Source: Phocaeicola sp.
GTDB taxonomy: Bacteria > Bacteroidota > Bacteroidia > Bacteroidales > Bacteroidaceae
NCBI GenBank assembly: GCA_029257865.1
Contig: JARIAN010000086.1
Span: 33,256 to 97,255, forward strand
DNA: 64,000 bases
Direction: 5' to 3'
Under the pieces are notes generated by a model. It made no database searches and was not told the origin of the DNA. It saw nothing but the letters and a program-made list of their open reading frames with translations. Positions within the stretch are counted from its first letter, which is position 1. The number at the start of each line of letters is the position of its first letter. Both the position numbers and the translations under genes were made by a program. Of this stretch, positions 28,271 through 37,817 are shown one piece after another.

Positions 28271-29270
28271 ATACAGGAATATATTCTTACTTTTTGGCGT
28301 GGTGGCGATTGCCATCATGCTTTTTACTTTTGATGTGTCGTATGAGGAACTGAGTGGAAGTCTTCGTAGAGCAGGAATTTGGTTCCCGGTAGTGGTAGTG
28401 CTGTGGGCTTTTATTTATCTGATGAATGCGGGGGCCTGGTATATCATTATTCACGATGGCTTTCGGGGACGGAAGATTCCATTTTGGAGAGTTTATAAAT
28501 ATACAATTACAGGTTTTGCTTTAAATACAACTACACCTGTGGGACTAATGGGAGGGGAACCTTACCGTATTATGGAACTTTCACCTTATGTAGGAGTGGA
28601 AAAGGCTACTTCAAGTGTGATATTGTATGTGATGATGCATATTTTTTCACACTTTTGTTTTTGGTTGTTTTCTATCTTGTTATACGTCGTTTTGTATTTT
28701 CATCATGTGGAGTTAGGACTTTCGTTGTTTTTGGCTTTTGCCGGAGCATTCTGTCTGTTAGGAGTTTATTTTTTTCTTAAAGGATACAAATCGGGTTTGG
28801 TGATGCGTTGTATCCGTTTTCTTCAGAAAGTACCTTTTGTAAAGAATTGGGCGGTGTCTTTTGCCGAGCGTAAACAAGAGTCGTTAGAACAGATAGACCG
28901 TCAGATAGCAGAACTTCACAGTAAGCATCGCATCACGTTTTATTCTTCTTTGGTGGCCGAATTCTTTGCGAGAGTAGCATCGTGTGCCGAAATCTACTTC
29001 ATTCTTCAGATATTTTCGGGTGATGTAAGCTATTGGGATTCCATCTTGATATTGGCTTTTACCTCATTGTTTGCCAATGCACTTTTCTTCTTGCCTATGC
29101 AGCTGGGAGGGAGAGAAGGAGGCTTTGCTCTGGCTGTGGGTGGATTGGCTATGCCTTACGCATATGGAGTGTATATGGGCTTGATAATGCGTATCCGAGA
29201 ATTGATTTGGGTCGTACTGGGTATTGGATTGATGAAATTTGGAAACCGGAAGGTAGAGGAAAAGAAATAA
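28260..29270 (+). CDS. Flippase-like integral membrane protein (UPF0104/LPG synthase TM family)
   Basis: Polytopic inner-membrane protein of 336 residues with roughly eight hydrophobic segments. It resembles the YbhN/AglD-type flippase domain (lysylphosphatidylglycerol synthetase TM region). The conserved core includes FALNTTTPVGLMGGEPYR and FLPMQLGGREGGFAL. It overlaps pdxA by 11 bases and precedes a CDP-alcohol phosphatidyltransferase by about 280 bases, so a lipid handling role is plausible. The transported lipid is unknown. Confidence 0.82.
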   Translation: MKNKYRNIFLLFGVVAIAIMLFTFDVSYEELSGSLRRAGIWFPVVVVLWAFIYLMNAGAWYIIIHDGFRGRKIPFWRVYKYTITGFALNTTTPVGLMGGEPYRIMELSPYVGVEKATSSVILYVMMHIFSHFCFWLFSILLYVVLYFHHVELGLSLFLAFAGAFCLLGVYFFLKGYKSGLVMRCIRFLQKVPFVKNWAVSFAERKQESLEQIDRQIAELHSKHRITFYSSLVAEFFARVASCAEIYFILQIFSGDVSYWDSILILAFTSLFANALFFLPMQLGGREGGFALAVGGLAMPYAYGVYMGLIMRIRELIWVVLGIGLMKFGNRKVEEKK

Positions 29271-29548
29271 ACATTTCTTCCTAGACTTGAAAATAGAGAT
29301 TTTGATAGATTTTATAGTAAAATTTATTGTTTGTTGGATTTATTTTAGTCAAAACACGCTGTTTCTGAATTTAAAACTATAAATTTGTTCTATCATTATG
29401 ATATAAATGAAAGAAAAAGAACTTTCGGACAAAACTTTGAATCTTGGCAGGGGAAATGCGTTTGTTCCTTTTCAATGATTAAAGAGAGATTCGAGTAATG
29501 TGTTGTCTTGAATCCTTTTAGCAATAAAAATAAATTATCAATAAAATA

Positions 29549-30247
29549 ATGGGAAAAGAATCTTCAGAGAGAATTCAAACGTCAATTCTCAATAGAGCCG
29601 AAAAGGTGGCTCTTATTTGGTTGGCTCAGAGGCAGCCACGTTGGGTCACTTCCGACTTTTTAACTTATTTAGGCGTATTTGGTGCTTTGTTGTATGCCGT
29701 AGGATGCTACTTGGCGAACGACAATATCTTGTATCTTTGGTTAGCTTCATTGGGAATGGTGCTTAATTGGTATGGCGACAGTCTGGACGGCACTTTGGCT
29801 CGCGTACGTCAGTTGCAGCGCCCTTTGTATGGTTTTTTTATAGATCATACACTCGATGCGGGAACTATTACTATTATGTGTGTGGGTGCGGGATTGTCAC
29901 CGATGTTCCGTTTTGACATCGCTCTGCTGGTATTGGCCGGCTACTTGGTACTGTCAGCTTATACTTATATTTGTGCAATTGTAAAGAATGAATTCCGTTT
30001 GACTTACGGAAGTATGGGGCCTACCGAATTTCGTCTGGTTATTATCTTGATGAATATTATCGGAACGTATACCGCTTGGTCTGAGTATACTTATACTGTA
30101 GGAACACAGGTGTTCGGAATCTTTGACTTGGTAGGTATAGGTATCGCAATCTTCTTGTTTTTGGCTTATATCGGTCAGTTCTTGAAAGATCGCAGCATTT
30201 TGGCAAAGCAAGACCCGTTGAAGCCATACAATCCGGAAAAGAAATAA
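29549..30247 (+). CDS. CDP-alcohol phosphatidyltransferase family membrane enzyme
   Basis: Integral-membrane transferase that moves a phosphatidyl (or similar) group from a CDP-linked donor to an alcohol. 232 residues. The catalytic CDP-AP motif is visible as DSLDGTLAR, then G four residues before D and a last D (YGFFIDHTLD), around residues 77-104. Several transmembrane helices follow. Which alcohol it uses (inositol phosphate, glycerol phosphate or other) cannot be told; no partner gene next to it settles this. Confidence 0.87.
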   Translation: MGKESSERIQTSILNRAEKVALIWLAQRQPRWVTSDFLTYLGVFGALLYAVGCYLANDNILYLWLASLGMVLNWYGDSLDGTLARVRQLQRPLYGFFIDHTLDAGTITIMCVGAGLSPMFRFDIALLVLAGYLVLSAYTYICAIVKNEFRLTYGSMGPTEFRLVIILMNIIGTYTAWSEYTYTVGTQVFGIFDLVGIGIAIFLFLAYIGQFLKDRSILAKQDPLKPYNPEKK

Positions 30248-30317
30248 GTCTTTATAGCATTTCCTTTTCGGGAAATGCGGTGTAAGGATAATGGTGAAAT
30301 ATATCATTTTTCTTCTG

Positions 30318-30364
30318 AAAGCCGCCTCAGTGACTGTTGGAGTTGCTGGAGCGGCTTTTTTTAT
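30318..30364 (+). terminator. Terminator after the CDP-alcohol phosphatidyltransferase
   Basis: AAAGCCGC pairs with GCGGCTTT, followed by TTTTT. A smaller hairpin (GCATTTCC with GGAAATGC, 30257-30278) precedes it. Confidence 0.75.
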
Positions 30365-30527
30365 GTGTGGATGATGTATGGAATGTGTCTTTTAATAATA
30401 ATGGTTAATACTACATAAAAGTAAGTCTATTTTTCATTTTTGAAGTAACCTTATTTGCTCAAAAACATAAAGTGGAGTATCTTCGCTTTTATTTTAAGAA
30501 CTTGTGATAAGCGTGAATATATTGTTT

Positions 30528-33161
30528 ATGATGAAACGATTATTTTTAATAATTTCTTTATGGATGTGGACTGTTTCTTTGTGTGCGCAGATACATGGTA
30601 CCGTTACAGACTCTGAAACAGGCGATCCTATTCCATATTTGAATATTTATTATGATGGAAAAGGAGTGGGGACCATTACAGATATGGATGGTAATTATAC
30701 AATAGACTATCGACCGGGATGGAATAAACTTACATTTTCTATGGTTGGGTATAGTACTCGTGTGATAGAGGTAAATGCAAAAACTCGTAAGCTGGATGTG
30801 AAGATGGCATCCGACTTGGTCTTGGATGAGGTAATTGTAAAACCTCGTAGAGAGAAATATTCCAGAAAGCATAATCCGGCTGTGGAGATGATGAAGAAGG
30901 TTATCGCTTCAAAGAGGAGGACCAACTTAGATCAAAAGGATTACTATAGATACAACAAGTATCAGAAAATCACACTAGCTGTAAATGATATCACTCCCGA
31001 TTCTCTGAAGGAATCCTGGCTATTTAGAAAGTATCCTTTCTTTCGTGAGCAAGTAGAACCGTGCGAGGTGACAAATAAACTGATTCTTCCATTGTCGGTG
31101 GATGAAACTTTAACAGAAAGGGTATATCGTAAGGAGCCGCATTCTGAAAAAGACTATATACGTGGTATGAATTCAAGTGGGGTGAATGAAATATTCAATA
31201 CCGGTGATATGTTGACTACTGTATTGAAGGATGTTTTTCAGGATATTGATATCTATGAAGACCGTTTTCGTTTCTTGCAGTATCCGTTTGATAGTCCTGT
31301 ATCAGAAGCCGGAATCAACTTTTATAAGTTTTATATCATGGACACTGTATATGTAGACAAGGACAAGTGTTTCCATTTGTCGTTTGTGCCGAATAATCCG
31401 CAGGATTTTGGATTTACAGGGCATTTATATATTTTGGCCGACTCTACTTATCGTGTAAAAGAAAGCAAGTTGAACTTGCCAAAGAAGACAGATATCAACT
31501 TCGTAGACAATATGATCATTGACCAGCGTTTTGGCGAACTTCCTACTGGAGAATGGACTTTGCTGGAAGATGATATGCTTTGTGAGTTGTCTTATCTGAA
31601 AAAGGTGCTAGGCTCATTCCAAGTAAGACGAACTACCCGTTATTTTGATTTTTCCTTTGCCGAGATTCCTGATGAAATGTTTAAGCGTAAAGGTAGGGAA
31701 TTTAAGGATTTCAATGCGATGATGCGTGATGAGGATTACTGGAAGCAGTATAGGCAGGAAGAACTTACTAAATCGGAAGACAGGATGGGCAATTTTGTCA
31801 ATCAGTTGTCGCAGATAAAAGGTTTCAAATATATTATGGTAGGGCTGAAGGCTTTGATAGAAAGCTATGTGGAAACCAGTGCCAAGAACAGCAAGGTAGA
31901 TATTGGGCCTGTAAATACCATGATTACGTCTAACTATGTGGATGGACTACGTCTTCGTGGGTCATTTCAGACTACTGCCAATTTGAACCCTCATTGGTTT
32001 TTCAAGGGATATTACGCATACGGCTTCAAGGATCATCGCTCAAAATATATGGGTGAGTTGGAGTATTCTTTTAATAAGAAAGAGTATCTTCCTAGAGAAT
32101 ATCCTAAAAATTCGCTGACATTTACTTATCAGTATGACAATATGTTGCCTTCAGATAAGTTCATCAATGCGGATAAGGATAATATGTTTACCGCATTTAA
32201 GGTCTGCACGGTAGACCAGTATAATTATGAGCGTAAGGCTACGCTGAAGTATGAGTTGGAACGTGAAAGTGGCTTGAAGACTACAGCTATGGTTCGTTAT
32301 GCCAATTATGAACCTTGCGGGGAATTGTTTTATCGTACGATGGCTGGCGAAACAGCTTTGCAGTCGGCTTTGGACAATCAGCAGGTGACTGGAAATAATT
32401 GGGTGAAATCACCATTCAACACGCATGATATAACCGTGGCGGAGATGAGTCTGGCTTTGCGCTATGCTCCCGGTGAGACATTTGTGAACACCAAGCAGCG
32501 CCGACTACCAGTTAATTTGGATGCACCGGTATTTACCTTGCAGCATACTGTTGCGTTGAAGGGGATTCTTGGTGCTGATTATGCCTATCAGATGACGGAA
32601 GCTAGTGCTTATAAGCGCTTCTGGTTGAGCTCTTGGGGCAATGTGGATGTCCATCTGAAAGGGGGGATTCAATGGAATAAGGTGCCTTTCCCCTTATTGA
32701 TAATGCCGGCTGCCAATCTTTCCTATATTATTCAGGATGGAACATTCAATTTGATTAATAACATGGAGTTCTTGAATGACCGTTATGCTTCGTTGGATGT
32801 ATCATGGAATATGCAAGGTAAGATTTTCAATCGTATCCCTTTGCTGAAGAAATTGAAATGGCGTGAATTTATCGGAGTGAAATGCTTGTGGGGAACTTTG
32901 ACCGACAAGAACAATCCTTTTTTGGAAAAGAACAGAGACGATGCAACTTTGATGATGTTCCCGGGGCATTACGATACTGACGGGGTTTATCGTTATTCTA
33001 GTTCTGTGATGGACCCCAAGAAGCCTTATGTGGAAATTACCGCCGGTATCCATAATATATTTAAGTTGCTGCATGTAGAATATGTACATCGTTTGAATTA
33101 TAATGAACTTCCTACTGCAAACAAGTGGGGTATTCGCTTCATGATTCGTACCGTATTCTAA
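30528..33161 (+). CDS. DUF5686-type outer membrane protein with carboxypeptidase-regulatory domain
   Basis: Predicted outer-membrane barrel-like protein, function unknown. About 877 residues from the ATG at 30528; GTG codons farther upstream are open but the signal peptide MMKRLFLIISLWMW...LCAQ fits this start. Domains: signal (1-20), a CarboxypepD_reg-like sandwich (about 21-105: GTVTDSETGDPIPYLNIYY), then the long DUF5686 region rich in beta strands and aromatic residues, ending IRFMIRTVF like an outer-membrane terminal strand. No TonB plug is present, so it is not a SusC. It stands as a single gene before the sigma-54 activator. Confidence 0.82.
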   Translation: MMKRLFLIISLWMWTVSLCAQIHGTVTDSETGDPIPYLNIYYDGKGVGTITDMDGNYTIDYRPGWNKLTFSMVGYSTRVIEVNAKTRKLDVKMASDLVLDEVIVKPRREKYSRKHNPAVEMMKKVIASKRRTNLDQKDYYRYNKYQKITLAVNDITPDSLKESWLFRKYPFFREQVEPCEVTNKLILPLSVDETLTERVYRKEPHSEKDYIRGMNSSGVNEIFNTGDMLTTVLKDVFQDIDIYEDRFRFLQYPFDSPVSEAGINFYKFYIMDTVYVDKDKCFHLSFVPNNPQDFGFTGHLYILADSTYRVKESKLNLPKKTDINFVDNMIIDQRFGELPTGEWTLLEDDMLCELSYLKKVLGSFQVRRTTRYFDFSFAEIPDEMFKRKGREFKDFNAMMRDEDYWKQYRQEELTKSEDRMGNFVNQLSQIKGFKYIMVGLKALIESYVETSAKNSKVDIGPVNTMITSNYVDGLRLRGSFQTTANLNPHWFFKGYYAYGFKDHRSKYMGELEYSFNKKEYLPREYPKNSLTFTYQYDNMLPSDKFINADKDNMFTAFKVCTVDQYNYERKATLKYELERESGLKTTAMVRYANYEPCGELFYRTMAGETALQSALDNQQVTGNNWVKSPFNTHDITVAEMSLALRYAPGETFVNTKQRRLPVNLDAPVFTLQHTVALKGILGADYAYQMTEASAYKRFWLSSWGNVDVHLKGGIQWNKVPFPLLIMPAANLSYIIQDGTFNLINNMEFLNDRYASLDVSWNMQGKIFNRIPLLKKLKWREFIGVKCLWGTLTDKNNPFLEKNRDDATLMMFPGHYDTDGVYRYSSSVMDPKKPYVEITAGIHNIFKLLHVEYVHRLNYNELPTANKWGIRFMIRTVF

Positions 33162-33230
33162 ATTTTAGAGAAAGGCGATGGGCTGACTGATAAAGTTTTT
33201 GTAACTTTGTCATACATTGAATAGTTGTTT

Positions 33231-34535
33231 ATGATAAAAACGGAAATACAAAATATAAAATTACGCTTTGGAATTATTGGCAATACTGAAGGGTTAAATC
33301 GTGCCATTGATATTGCCATACAAGTAGCTCCTACCGACTTGTCTGTGTTGGTGACGGGAGAAAGTGGAGTCGGAAAAGAGAGCTTTCCTCAAATAATTCA
33401 CCAGTTCAGCCGTCGCAAACATGGACCATATATAGCCGTCAACTGTGGGGCTATCCCGGAAGGAACAATTGATTCAGAACTGTTCGGGCATGAGAAAGGG
33501 GCTTTTACTGGTGCCATCAGCGATCGTAATGGTTATTTTGCCGAAGCCGATGGTGGAACTATTTTTTTGGATGAAGTCGGAGAATTGCCCCTGTCCACAC
33601 AAGCTCGCTTGTTGAGGGTGTTGGAGTCGGGGGAGTTTATTAAAGTAGGTTCTTCAAAGGTGCAAAAAACAGACGTGCGAATTGTGGCGGCAACTAATGT
33701 CAACTTTGAAGATGCAATTGCCGCAGGACGTTTTCGTGAAGACCTTTACTATCGATTGAATACAGTTCCTATTAAAGTACCTCCATTGAGAGAACGTGCC
33801 AATGATATCGTATTGCTCTTCCGCAAGTTTGCATCCGATTTTGCAGAGAAATATCGTATGCCTTCCGTACAGCTGGATGAAGAAGCCCGCCGTATGCTTA
33901 TTTCCTATTCATGGCCTGGCAATATCCGTCAGTTGAAGAATATTACAGAGCAGATTTCAATTATCGAGACGAATCGGGACATCACTCCGGCTATATTGCA
34001 AAATTATCTTCCGGCTGCTCCAGCTTCTCGTTTCCCGGCTTTATTGAGTGGGGGGAAGACAATGCACGACAGGGGAGGTATGGATGGAGAACGTGAGATG
34101 ATTTATCAGACTCTTTTTGATATGCGTTGTGAAATCAATGAACTGAAGCGCCAATTGCATGAATTGTTGTCGGATGGAAGGCAAGCTAACTTGTCGCACA
34201 CACAGAAAATGCCTATGCCTTATTATCAGAATGCCTTGCCTTGTTTTCCGGAGCAGCAGATGGTACATCCCATTTCTCCGGTAGCGCCGACTGTTAGTTC
34301 ACAAGCAGCGCATGTAGCGAAAGTTTCTTCTACAAAAGAGCATTCAGCAGAAGTTTCGGATGTGCAAGATACAGAAGAGTACATTGAGGAAAATCTTTCG
34401 TTGGATGATGTGGAAAAAGAGATGATTCGTAAGGCATTGGAAAAACATCATGGAAGAAGAAAAAATGCAGCAAATGATTTGAAAATTTCGGAGCGTACGC
34501 TCTATCGTAAAATAAAAGAATATGGACTTGATTAA
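33231..34535 (+). CDS. Sigma-54-dependent AAA+ transcriptional activator without receiver domain
   Basis: Enhancer-binding protein that remodels RNA polymerase-sigma54. From the ATG at 33231 it has 434 residues. The AAA+ domain starts almost at the N-terminus: Walker A GESGVGKE (43-50), sigma54-contact loop GAFTGA (90-95), Walker B IFLDE (111-115) and sensor/arginine-finger segments. A low-complexity linker (about 265-385) and a Fis-type HTH (NAANDLKISERTLYRKIKEYG) follow. There is no response-regulator or ligand domain, so its activity must be controlled by level or partner proteins. It overlaps lptE by 14 bases, tying it to envelope biogenesis. A TAACTTTG box lies at 33202-33209. Confidence 0.92.
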   Translation: MIKTEIQNIKLRFGIIGNTEGLNRAIDIAIQVAPTDLSVLVTGESGVGKESFPQIIHQFSRRKHGPYIAVNCGAIPEGTIDSELFGHEKGAFTGAISDRNGYFAEADGGTIFLDEVGELPLSTQARLLRVLESGEFIKVGSSKVQKTDVRIVAATNVNFEDAIAAGRFREDLYYRLNTVPIKVPPLRERANDIVLLFRKFASDFAEKYRMPSVQLDEEARRMLISYSWPGNIRQLKNITEQISIIETNRDITPAILQNYLPAAPASRFPALLSGGKTMHDRGGMDGEREMIYQTLFDMRCEINELKRQLHELLSDGRQANLSHTQKMPMPYYQNALPCFPEQQMVHPISPVAPTVSSQAAHVAKVSSTKEHSAEVSDVQDTEEYIEENLSLDDVEKEMIRKALEKHHGRRKNAANDLKISERTLYRKIKEYGLD

Positions 34536-35049
34536 GAGATATTGGAAAATAGGCTCGTTGCTCTCTGTAACGATGTGTTTGTTGGTGGCATGTACCATCT
34601 CGTATAAGTTTAATGGTGCTTCCATCAATTATGAAAAAGTAAAGACTATTTCTTTCCAGAACTTTCCGAACCGTTCGGATGCTTTCGTATGGGGACCGAT
34701 GGAGTCAATGTTTAATACAGCTTTGCAAGATATCTATATGCGCCAGACCCGTCTGAAGCAAATCAGACAAGGGGGAGATTTGGAACTGTCTGGTGAAATC
34801 ATCAAATACGATGCTTATAACAAGGGGGTAGGATCGGATGGTTTTTCTACTATGGTAGAACTTCGTATGACGGTCAATGTACGTTTCGTAAATAATACAA
34901 ATCATGCAGAGGACTTTGAACAGCAATTCTCTTCCAGCCGTGAGTTTGACTCCAAGAAACAACTTTCATCTGTTCAGGAAGAACTGGTGAGACAGATGGT
35001 TGATGAAATTGCTGATCAGATATTCAATGCTACGGTAGCCAACTGGTAA
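34522..35049 (+). CDS. lptE: LptE-like LPS assembly lipoprotein
   Basis: Predicted outer-membrane lipoprotein that plugs LptD and helps deliver lipopolysaccharide to the surface. 175 residues with a lipobox (LLVAC, acylated Cys near residue 24), then ISYKFNGASINYEKVKTISFQNFPNRS, which matches the Bacteroidetes LptE/DUF4136-like start. It overlaps the preceding sigma-54 activator gene by 14 bases and is followed after 18 bases by the TPR gene, so the three probably form one operon with secG. Confidence 0.82.
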   Translation: MDLIKRYWKIGSLLSVTMCLLVACTISYKFNGASINYEKVKTISFQNFPNRSDAFVWGPMESMFNTALQDIYMRQTRLKQIRQGGDLELSGEIIKYDAYNKGVGSDGFSTMVELRMTVNVRFVNNTNHAEDFEQQFSSSREFDSKKQLSSVQEELVRQMVDEIADQIFNATVANW

Positions 35050-35067
35050 GTAAGGGGGGATTGTTTT

Positions 35068-35865
35068 ATGATACAACAGCGTTTACAAGAGTGGATATTA
35101 CATCCGGAAACACTGAATGAGGAGAGTTTGTATGAATTAAGAAGCATTTTGCAGCGTTATCCTTATTTTCAGACTGCCAGATTGTTGTATCTGAAAAATC
35201 TTTTTTTGCTTCACGATGCTGGATTTAAGGAAGAACTGAAGAAAAATACGCTTTACGTAGCCGACCTTAGTGCCTTGTTTTACTACATTGAAGGCACGCA
35301 TTTCATGATTGAAAAGCATGAAATGTTGTTGGAAGAGCCAACTCTTTCAGATATTGACCGTACGCAGATGTTGATTGACCGTTTTCTGGCTGACTCTTCA
35401 GATGAGCAGATGGCTAGTCTTCCTCTGGCACCTGAACCAAACACGGATTATGCTTCTACCTGGTTGACCGATAAACAAGACGATTCTTCGGAACAGGTAA
35501 ATCCGTTAAAAGGTCAAGACTTGATAGACTCCTTTATTGAGAACAGCAAAAGTGGGCAGACTGCAGTAAAATCGGCAGAAGACCTTTTGATGGATGACTT
35601 GTCTGGCGAGGAGGAAGATACTGCTGAAGAGTGTTTTTTGCCAAAAGAAGAACCGGAAGCATCTGCTTGCAGCGGAGGTGAAGAAGAAGGGGATGAAAGT
35701 TATTTTACAGAAACTTTAGCTAAAATTTATGTGAAACAGCATAGGTATGATAAAGCATTGGAAATAATTAAAAAATTATATTTGAAATATCCAAAAAAAA
35801 ATGTTTACTTTGCAGACCAAATTAGGTTTTTGGAGAAATTGATTATTAACGCTAAATCAAAATAA
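35068..35865 (+). CDS. Tetratricopeptide-repeat protein of unknown role
   Basis: 265-residue cytosolic protein without signal peptide. The N-terminus is helical (LYELRSILQRYPYFQTARLL). The middle is acidic and low in complexity (about 150-215). The C-terminus is one clear TPR-like unit (LAKIYVKQHRYDKALEIIKKLYLKYP). It sits between lptE and secG (4-base gap to secG), an arrangement suggesting an envelope or secretion role, but no function can be assigned. Confidence 0.8.
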   Translation: MIQQRLQEWILHPETLNEESLYELRSILQRYPYFQTARLLYLKNLFLLHDAGFKEELKKNTLYVADLSALFYYIEGTHFMIEKHEMLLEEPTLSDIDRTQMLIDRFLADSSDEQMASLPLAPEPNTDYASTWLTDKQDDSSEQVNPLKGQDLIDSFIENSKSGQTAVKSAEDLLMDDLSGEEEDTAEECFLPKEEPEASACSGGEEEGDESYFTETLAKIYVKQHRYDKALEIIKKLYLKYPKKNVYFADQIRFLEKLIINAKSK

Positions 35866-35869
35866 AAAG

Positions 35870-36253
35870 ATGTATTTTTTACTTGTAGGACTAATTGTAC
35901 TGGCAGCAATCTTGATGTGTTTTGTAGTATTGATACAGAATTCTAAAGGTGGAGGTCTTTCTTCTAGCTTTGCTGCTTCTAATCAGATTATGGGTGTTCG
36001 TAAGACAACCGATTTTATTGAAAAGTTAACTTGGGGCTTAGCTGTTTTCATGGTTATATTGAGTGTGGCAACAGCTTATGTAGTTGTTCCAAATTCAGGA
36101 AATGACTCTTCTGTAATTATGGAACAGGCTATCAAAGAAGGAAAGACAAACCCATTGAATGCTCCTGCCGGATTTGCTGCTCCTCAAGAAGAAACAAAGA
36201 CAGAAGGAACTGCTTCTCCTGCTCCTGCAGAAAGCAAATCTGCTGAAAAATAA
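35870..36253 (+). CDS. secG: Preprotein translocase subunit SecG
   Basis: Small membrane subunit of the SecYEG channel. 127 residues with two transmembrane helices (about 3-24 and 55-75) joined by the conserved loop LIQNSKGGGLSSSFAASNQIMG. A Pro/Ala/Glu-rich cytosolic tail is common in Bacteroidetes SecG. It is the last gene of the activator-lptE-TPR-secG run and is followed by a terminator. Confidence 0.93.
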   Translation: MYFLLVGLIVLAAILMCFVVLIQNSKGGGLSSSFAASNQIMGVRKTTDFIEKLTWGLAVFMVILSVATAYVVVPNSGNDSSVIMEQAIKEGKTNPLNAPAGFAAPQEETKTEGTASPAPAESKSAEK

Positions 36254-36333
36254 TTACGGTTTTTTTATATGAATATATTGTAGAGAGGGTGGCATTGCTC
36301 AGTGAAAGAATGTTGTAAGTCCAGTCTCTATTG

Positions 36334-36387
36334 AATCCCTTGTTTTTATGCTGCTTATCGCAAGTATAGAAACAAGGGATTTTTTTA
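36334..36387 (+). terminator. Terminator of the lptE-secG operon
   Basis: A perfect 12-bp stem (AATCCCTTGTTT with AAACAAGGGATT) with a 24-base loop is followed by TTTTT. Confidence 0.82.
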
Positions 36388-36544
36388 TTGCTTACTCTTC
36401 TGTAAGACTGATATAGCACTTTAAACTGTTTTCTTGTAACTCAACCTTCGCAGCAGACGATATAGGTAAGGTATAAAGGATTATGGCTGTGGAATGAAGG
36501 CGGTATATGCTGCTATTCCCGGCAAAGGTGATGGAGTAATGACA

Positions 36545-36588
36545 TAAAAAAACAGACCGACTAGAGAAAACCTCTTGTCGGTCTGTTG
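36545..36588 (-). terminator. Terminator of the perR-rubrerythrin operon
   Basis: AACAGACCGAC pairs with GTCGGTCTGTT (11 bp plus an inner AGAG/CTCT). On the minus strand it runs into seven T. Confidence 0.85.
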
Positions 36589-36620
36589 TTAAAAGCGTTT
36601 CAGGAAAGAATATTTATCTA

Positions 36621-37172
36621 TTATTTCTTGAAATATCTGTTGTACAATCCTTCAAAACCTTTACCGTGACGAGCTTCGTCCTTAGCCATTTCGTGAACTG
36701 TATCATGGATAGCATCCAAATTCAATGCTTTAGCGCGAGTAGCAATACGCTTCTTATCTTCGCAAGCACCACATTCAGCGTTCATACGTTTTTCCAAGTT
36801 AGTCTTAGTATCCCATACGCAGTCGCCCAGCAATTCAGCGAATTTAGCAGCATGTTCTGCTTCTTCAAAAGCATAGCGCTTGAAAGCTTCAGCAATTTCA
36901 GGATATCCTTCGCGGTCAGCCTGACGGCTCATAGCCAAGTACATACCAACTTCAGTACATTCACCCATGAAGTGGTTGTTAAGGTCTTTAATCATTTCGT
37001 CATCGCAACCTTTTGCCACACCGATAGTGTGTTCGTCAGCGAACTGCAAGCCACCTTCAGTTTCTTCCATTTCTTTGAATTTAGAAGCAGGAGCTTTACA
37101 CAATGGGCATTTTTCAGGAGCTGTTTCACCTTCGTGAATGTAACCACAAACAGTACAAATAAATTTTTTCAT
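36621..37172 (-). CDS. Rubrerythrin with N-terminal rubredoxin domain (reverse type)
   Basis: Non-heme di-iron peroxidase that removes hydrogen peroxide in anaerobes. From the ATG at 37172 it has 183 residues. An N-terminal rubredoxin-like knot ([10 protein letters not shown]...CPLCKAP, about 5-35) precedes a four-helix di-iron domain. That domain's ligand motifs are [29 protein letters not shown] (an extra Cys pair) and [13 protein letters not shown]. The rubredoxin domain at the N-terminus is the 'reverse' order. It lies 48 bases after the perR-like regulator gene, fitting peroxide-controlled co-expression. Confidence 0.93.
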   Translation of the reverse strand: MKKFICTVCGYIHEGETAPEKCPLCKAPASKFKEMEETEGGLQFADEHTIGVAKGCDDEMIKDLNNHFMGECTEVGMYLAMSRQADREGYPEIAEAFKRYAFEEAEHAAKFAELLGDCVWDTKTNLEKRMNAECGACEDKKRIATRAKALNLDAIHDTVHEMAKDEARHGKGFEGLYNRYFKK

Positions 37173-37220
37173 AATCAACAGTTTTTTTAGTTATTAGTTA
37201 ATATATTATAGCAATCACTT

Positions 37221-37640
37221 TTATGATTTGCTTTTCATCTCTTTGATACAATCCGGGCAGATACCTTTAAAGTAATGGTGAGTTTCTTCCACTTCAAAGC
37301 CTTGAAGCGCAAAACTATGGTCCTCTGCATCGTCAGCCATCGGAACATCAAATATTTTACCGCAACTTTTGCACTTGAAGTGAGCATGGTTGCTGGTATC
37401 TCCATCAAAGCATGCATTACGTTCATCAATTGTCAACATTTGAGCAGCTCCATGTTCTACGAACAATTTCAATGTGTTGTAGACTGTTGTTTTAGATAGA
37501 GTTGGAATGTCATTGTGCAGTGCATTATAGATATCATCTATGCACGGATGGGTTTTGTTTTTGAGTAAATAATCCATGATAGCGATGCGCTGTACAGATG
37601 GTTTTATTTGATAACTGAGCAAATATTCGTAAGCATTCAT
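37221..37640 (-). CDS. perR: Fur/PerR family metal-dependent repressor
   Basis: Winged-helix repressor, here probably the peroxide sensor PerR because rubrerythrin follows in the same operon. 139 residues: a DNA-binding half with IAIMDYLLKNKTHP and TLSKTTVYNTLKLF, then a dimer domain with HAHFKCKSCGKIFDV and GICPDCIKEM. Those two CxxC pairs form the structural Zn site. The regulatory Fe site cannot be told apart from Fur by eye, so the PerR assignment rests on context. Confidence 0.88.
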   Translation of the reverse strand: MNAYEYLLSYQIKPSVQRIAIMDYLLKNKTHPCIDDIYNALHNDIPTLSKTTVYNTLKLFVEHGAAQMLTIDERNACFDGDTSNHAHFKCKSCGKIFDVPMADDAEDHSFALQGFEVEETHHYFKGICPDCIKEMKSKS

Positions 37641-37685
37641 GATGTTGTATATATATTTGTAATTGTTACAATTTTATTTCATGGG

Positions 37686-37715
37686 CAAAGATATAAACAT
37701 TTTCTTAAATTGCAA
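37686..37715 (-). promoter_or_regulatory. Promoter of the perR-rubrerythrin operon
   Basis: On the minus strand TTG (37713-37715), a 19-base spacer and TATCTTTG (37686-37693) match the Bacteroides consensus, about 45 bases before the perR start. Confidence 0.75.
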
Positions 37716-37817
37716 AGAGTAAATCAAATTTTTATTCAATTTTTAATTTTATTGGGCATATAACTCTTCTTTGCTGAATTTTATGTAAGTTTGTATCATA
37801 CATATAAGATAAAGATT

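Larger units (their letters stand above)
36254..36620. other. Gap between secG and rubrerythrin
   Basis: Two convergent terminators (36334-36387 forward, 36545-36588 reverse) bracket about 160 bases in which I see no gene or repeat. Confidence 0.6.

Noticed and set aside
30504-30527. GTG start and eight extra codons for the DUF5686-type protein
   Set aside because: The signal peptide begins at the ATG at 30528; the added residues would disrupt it.
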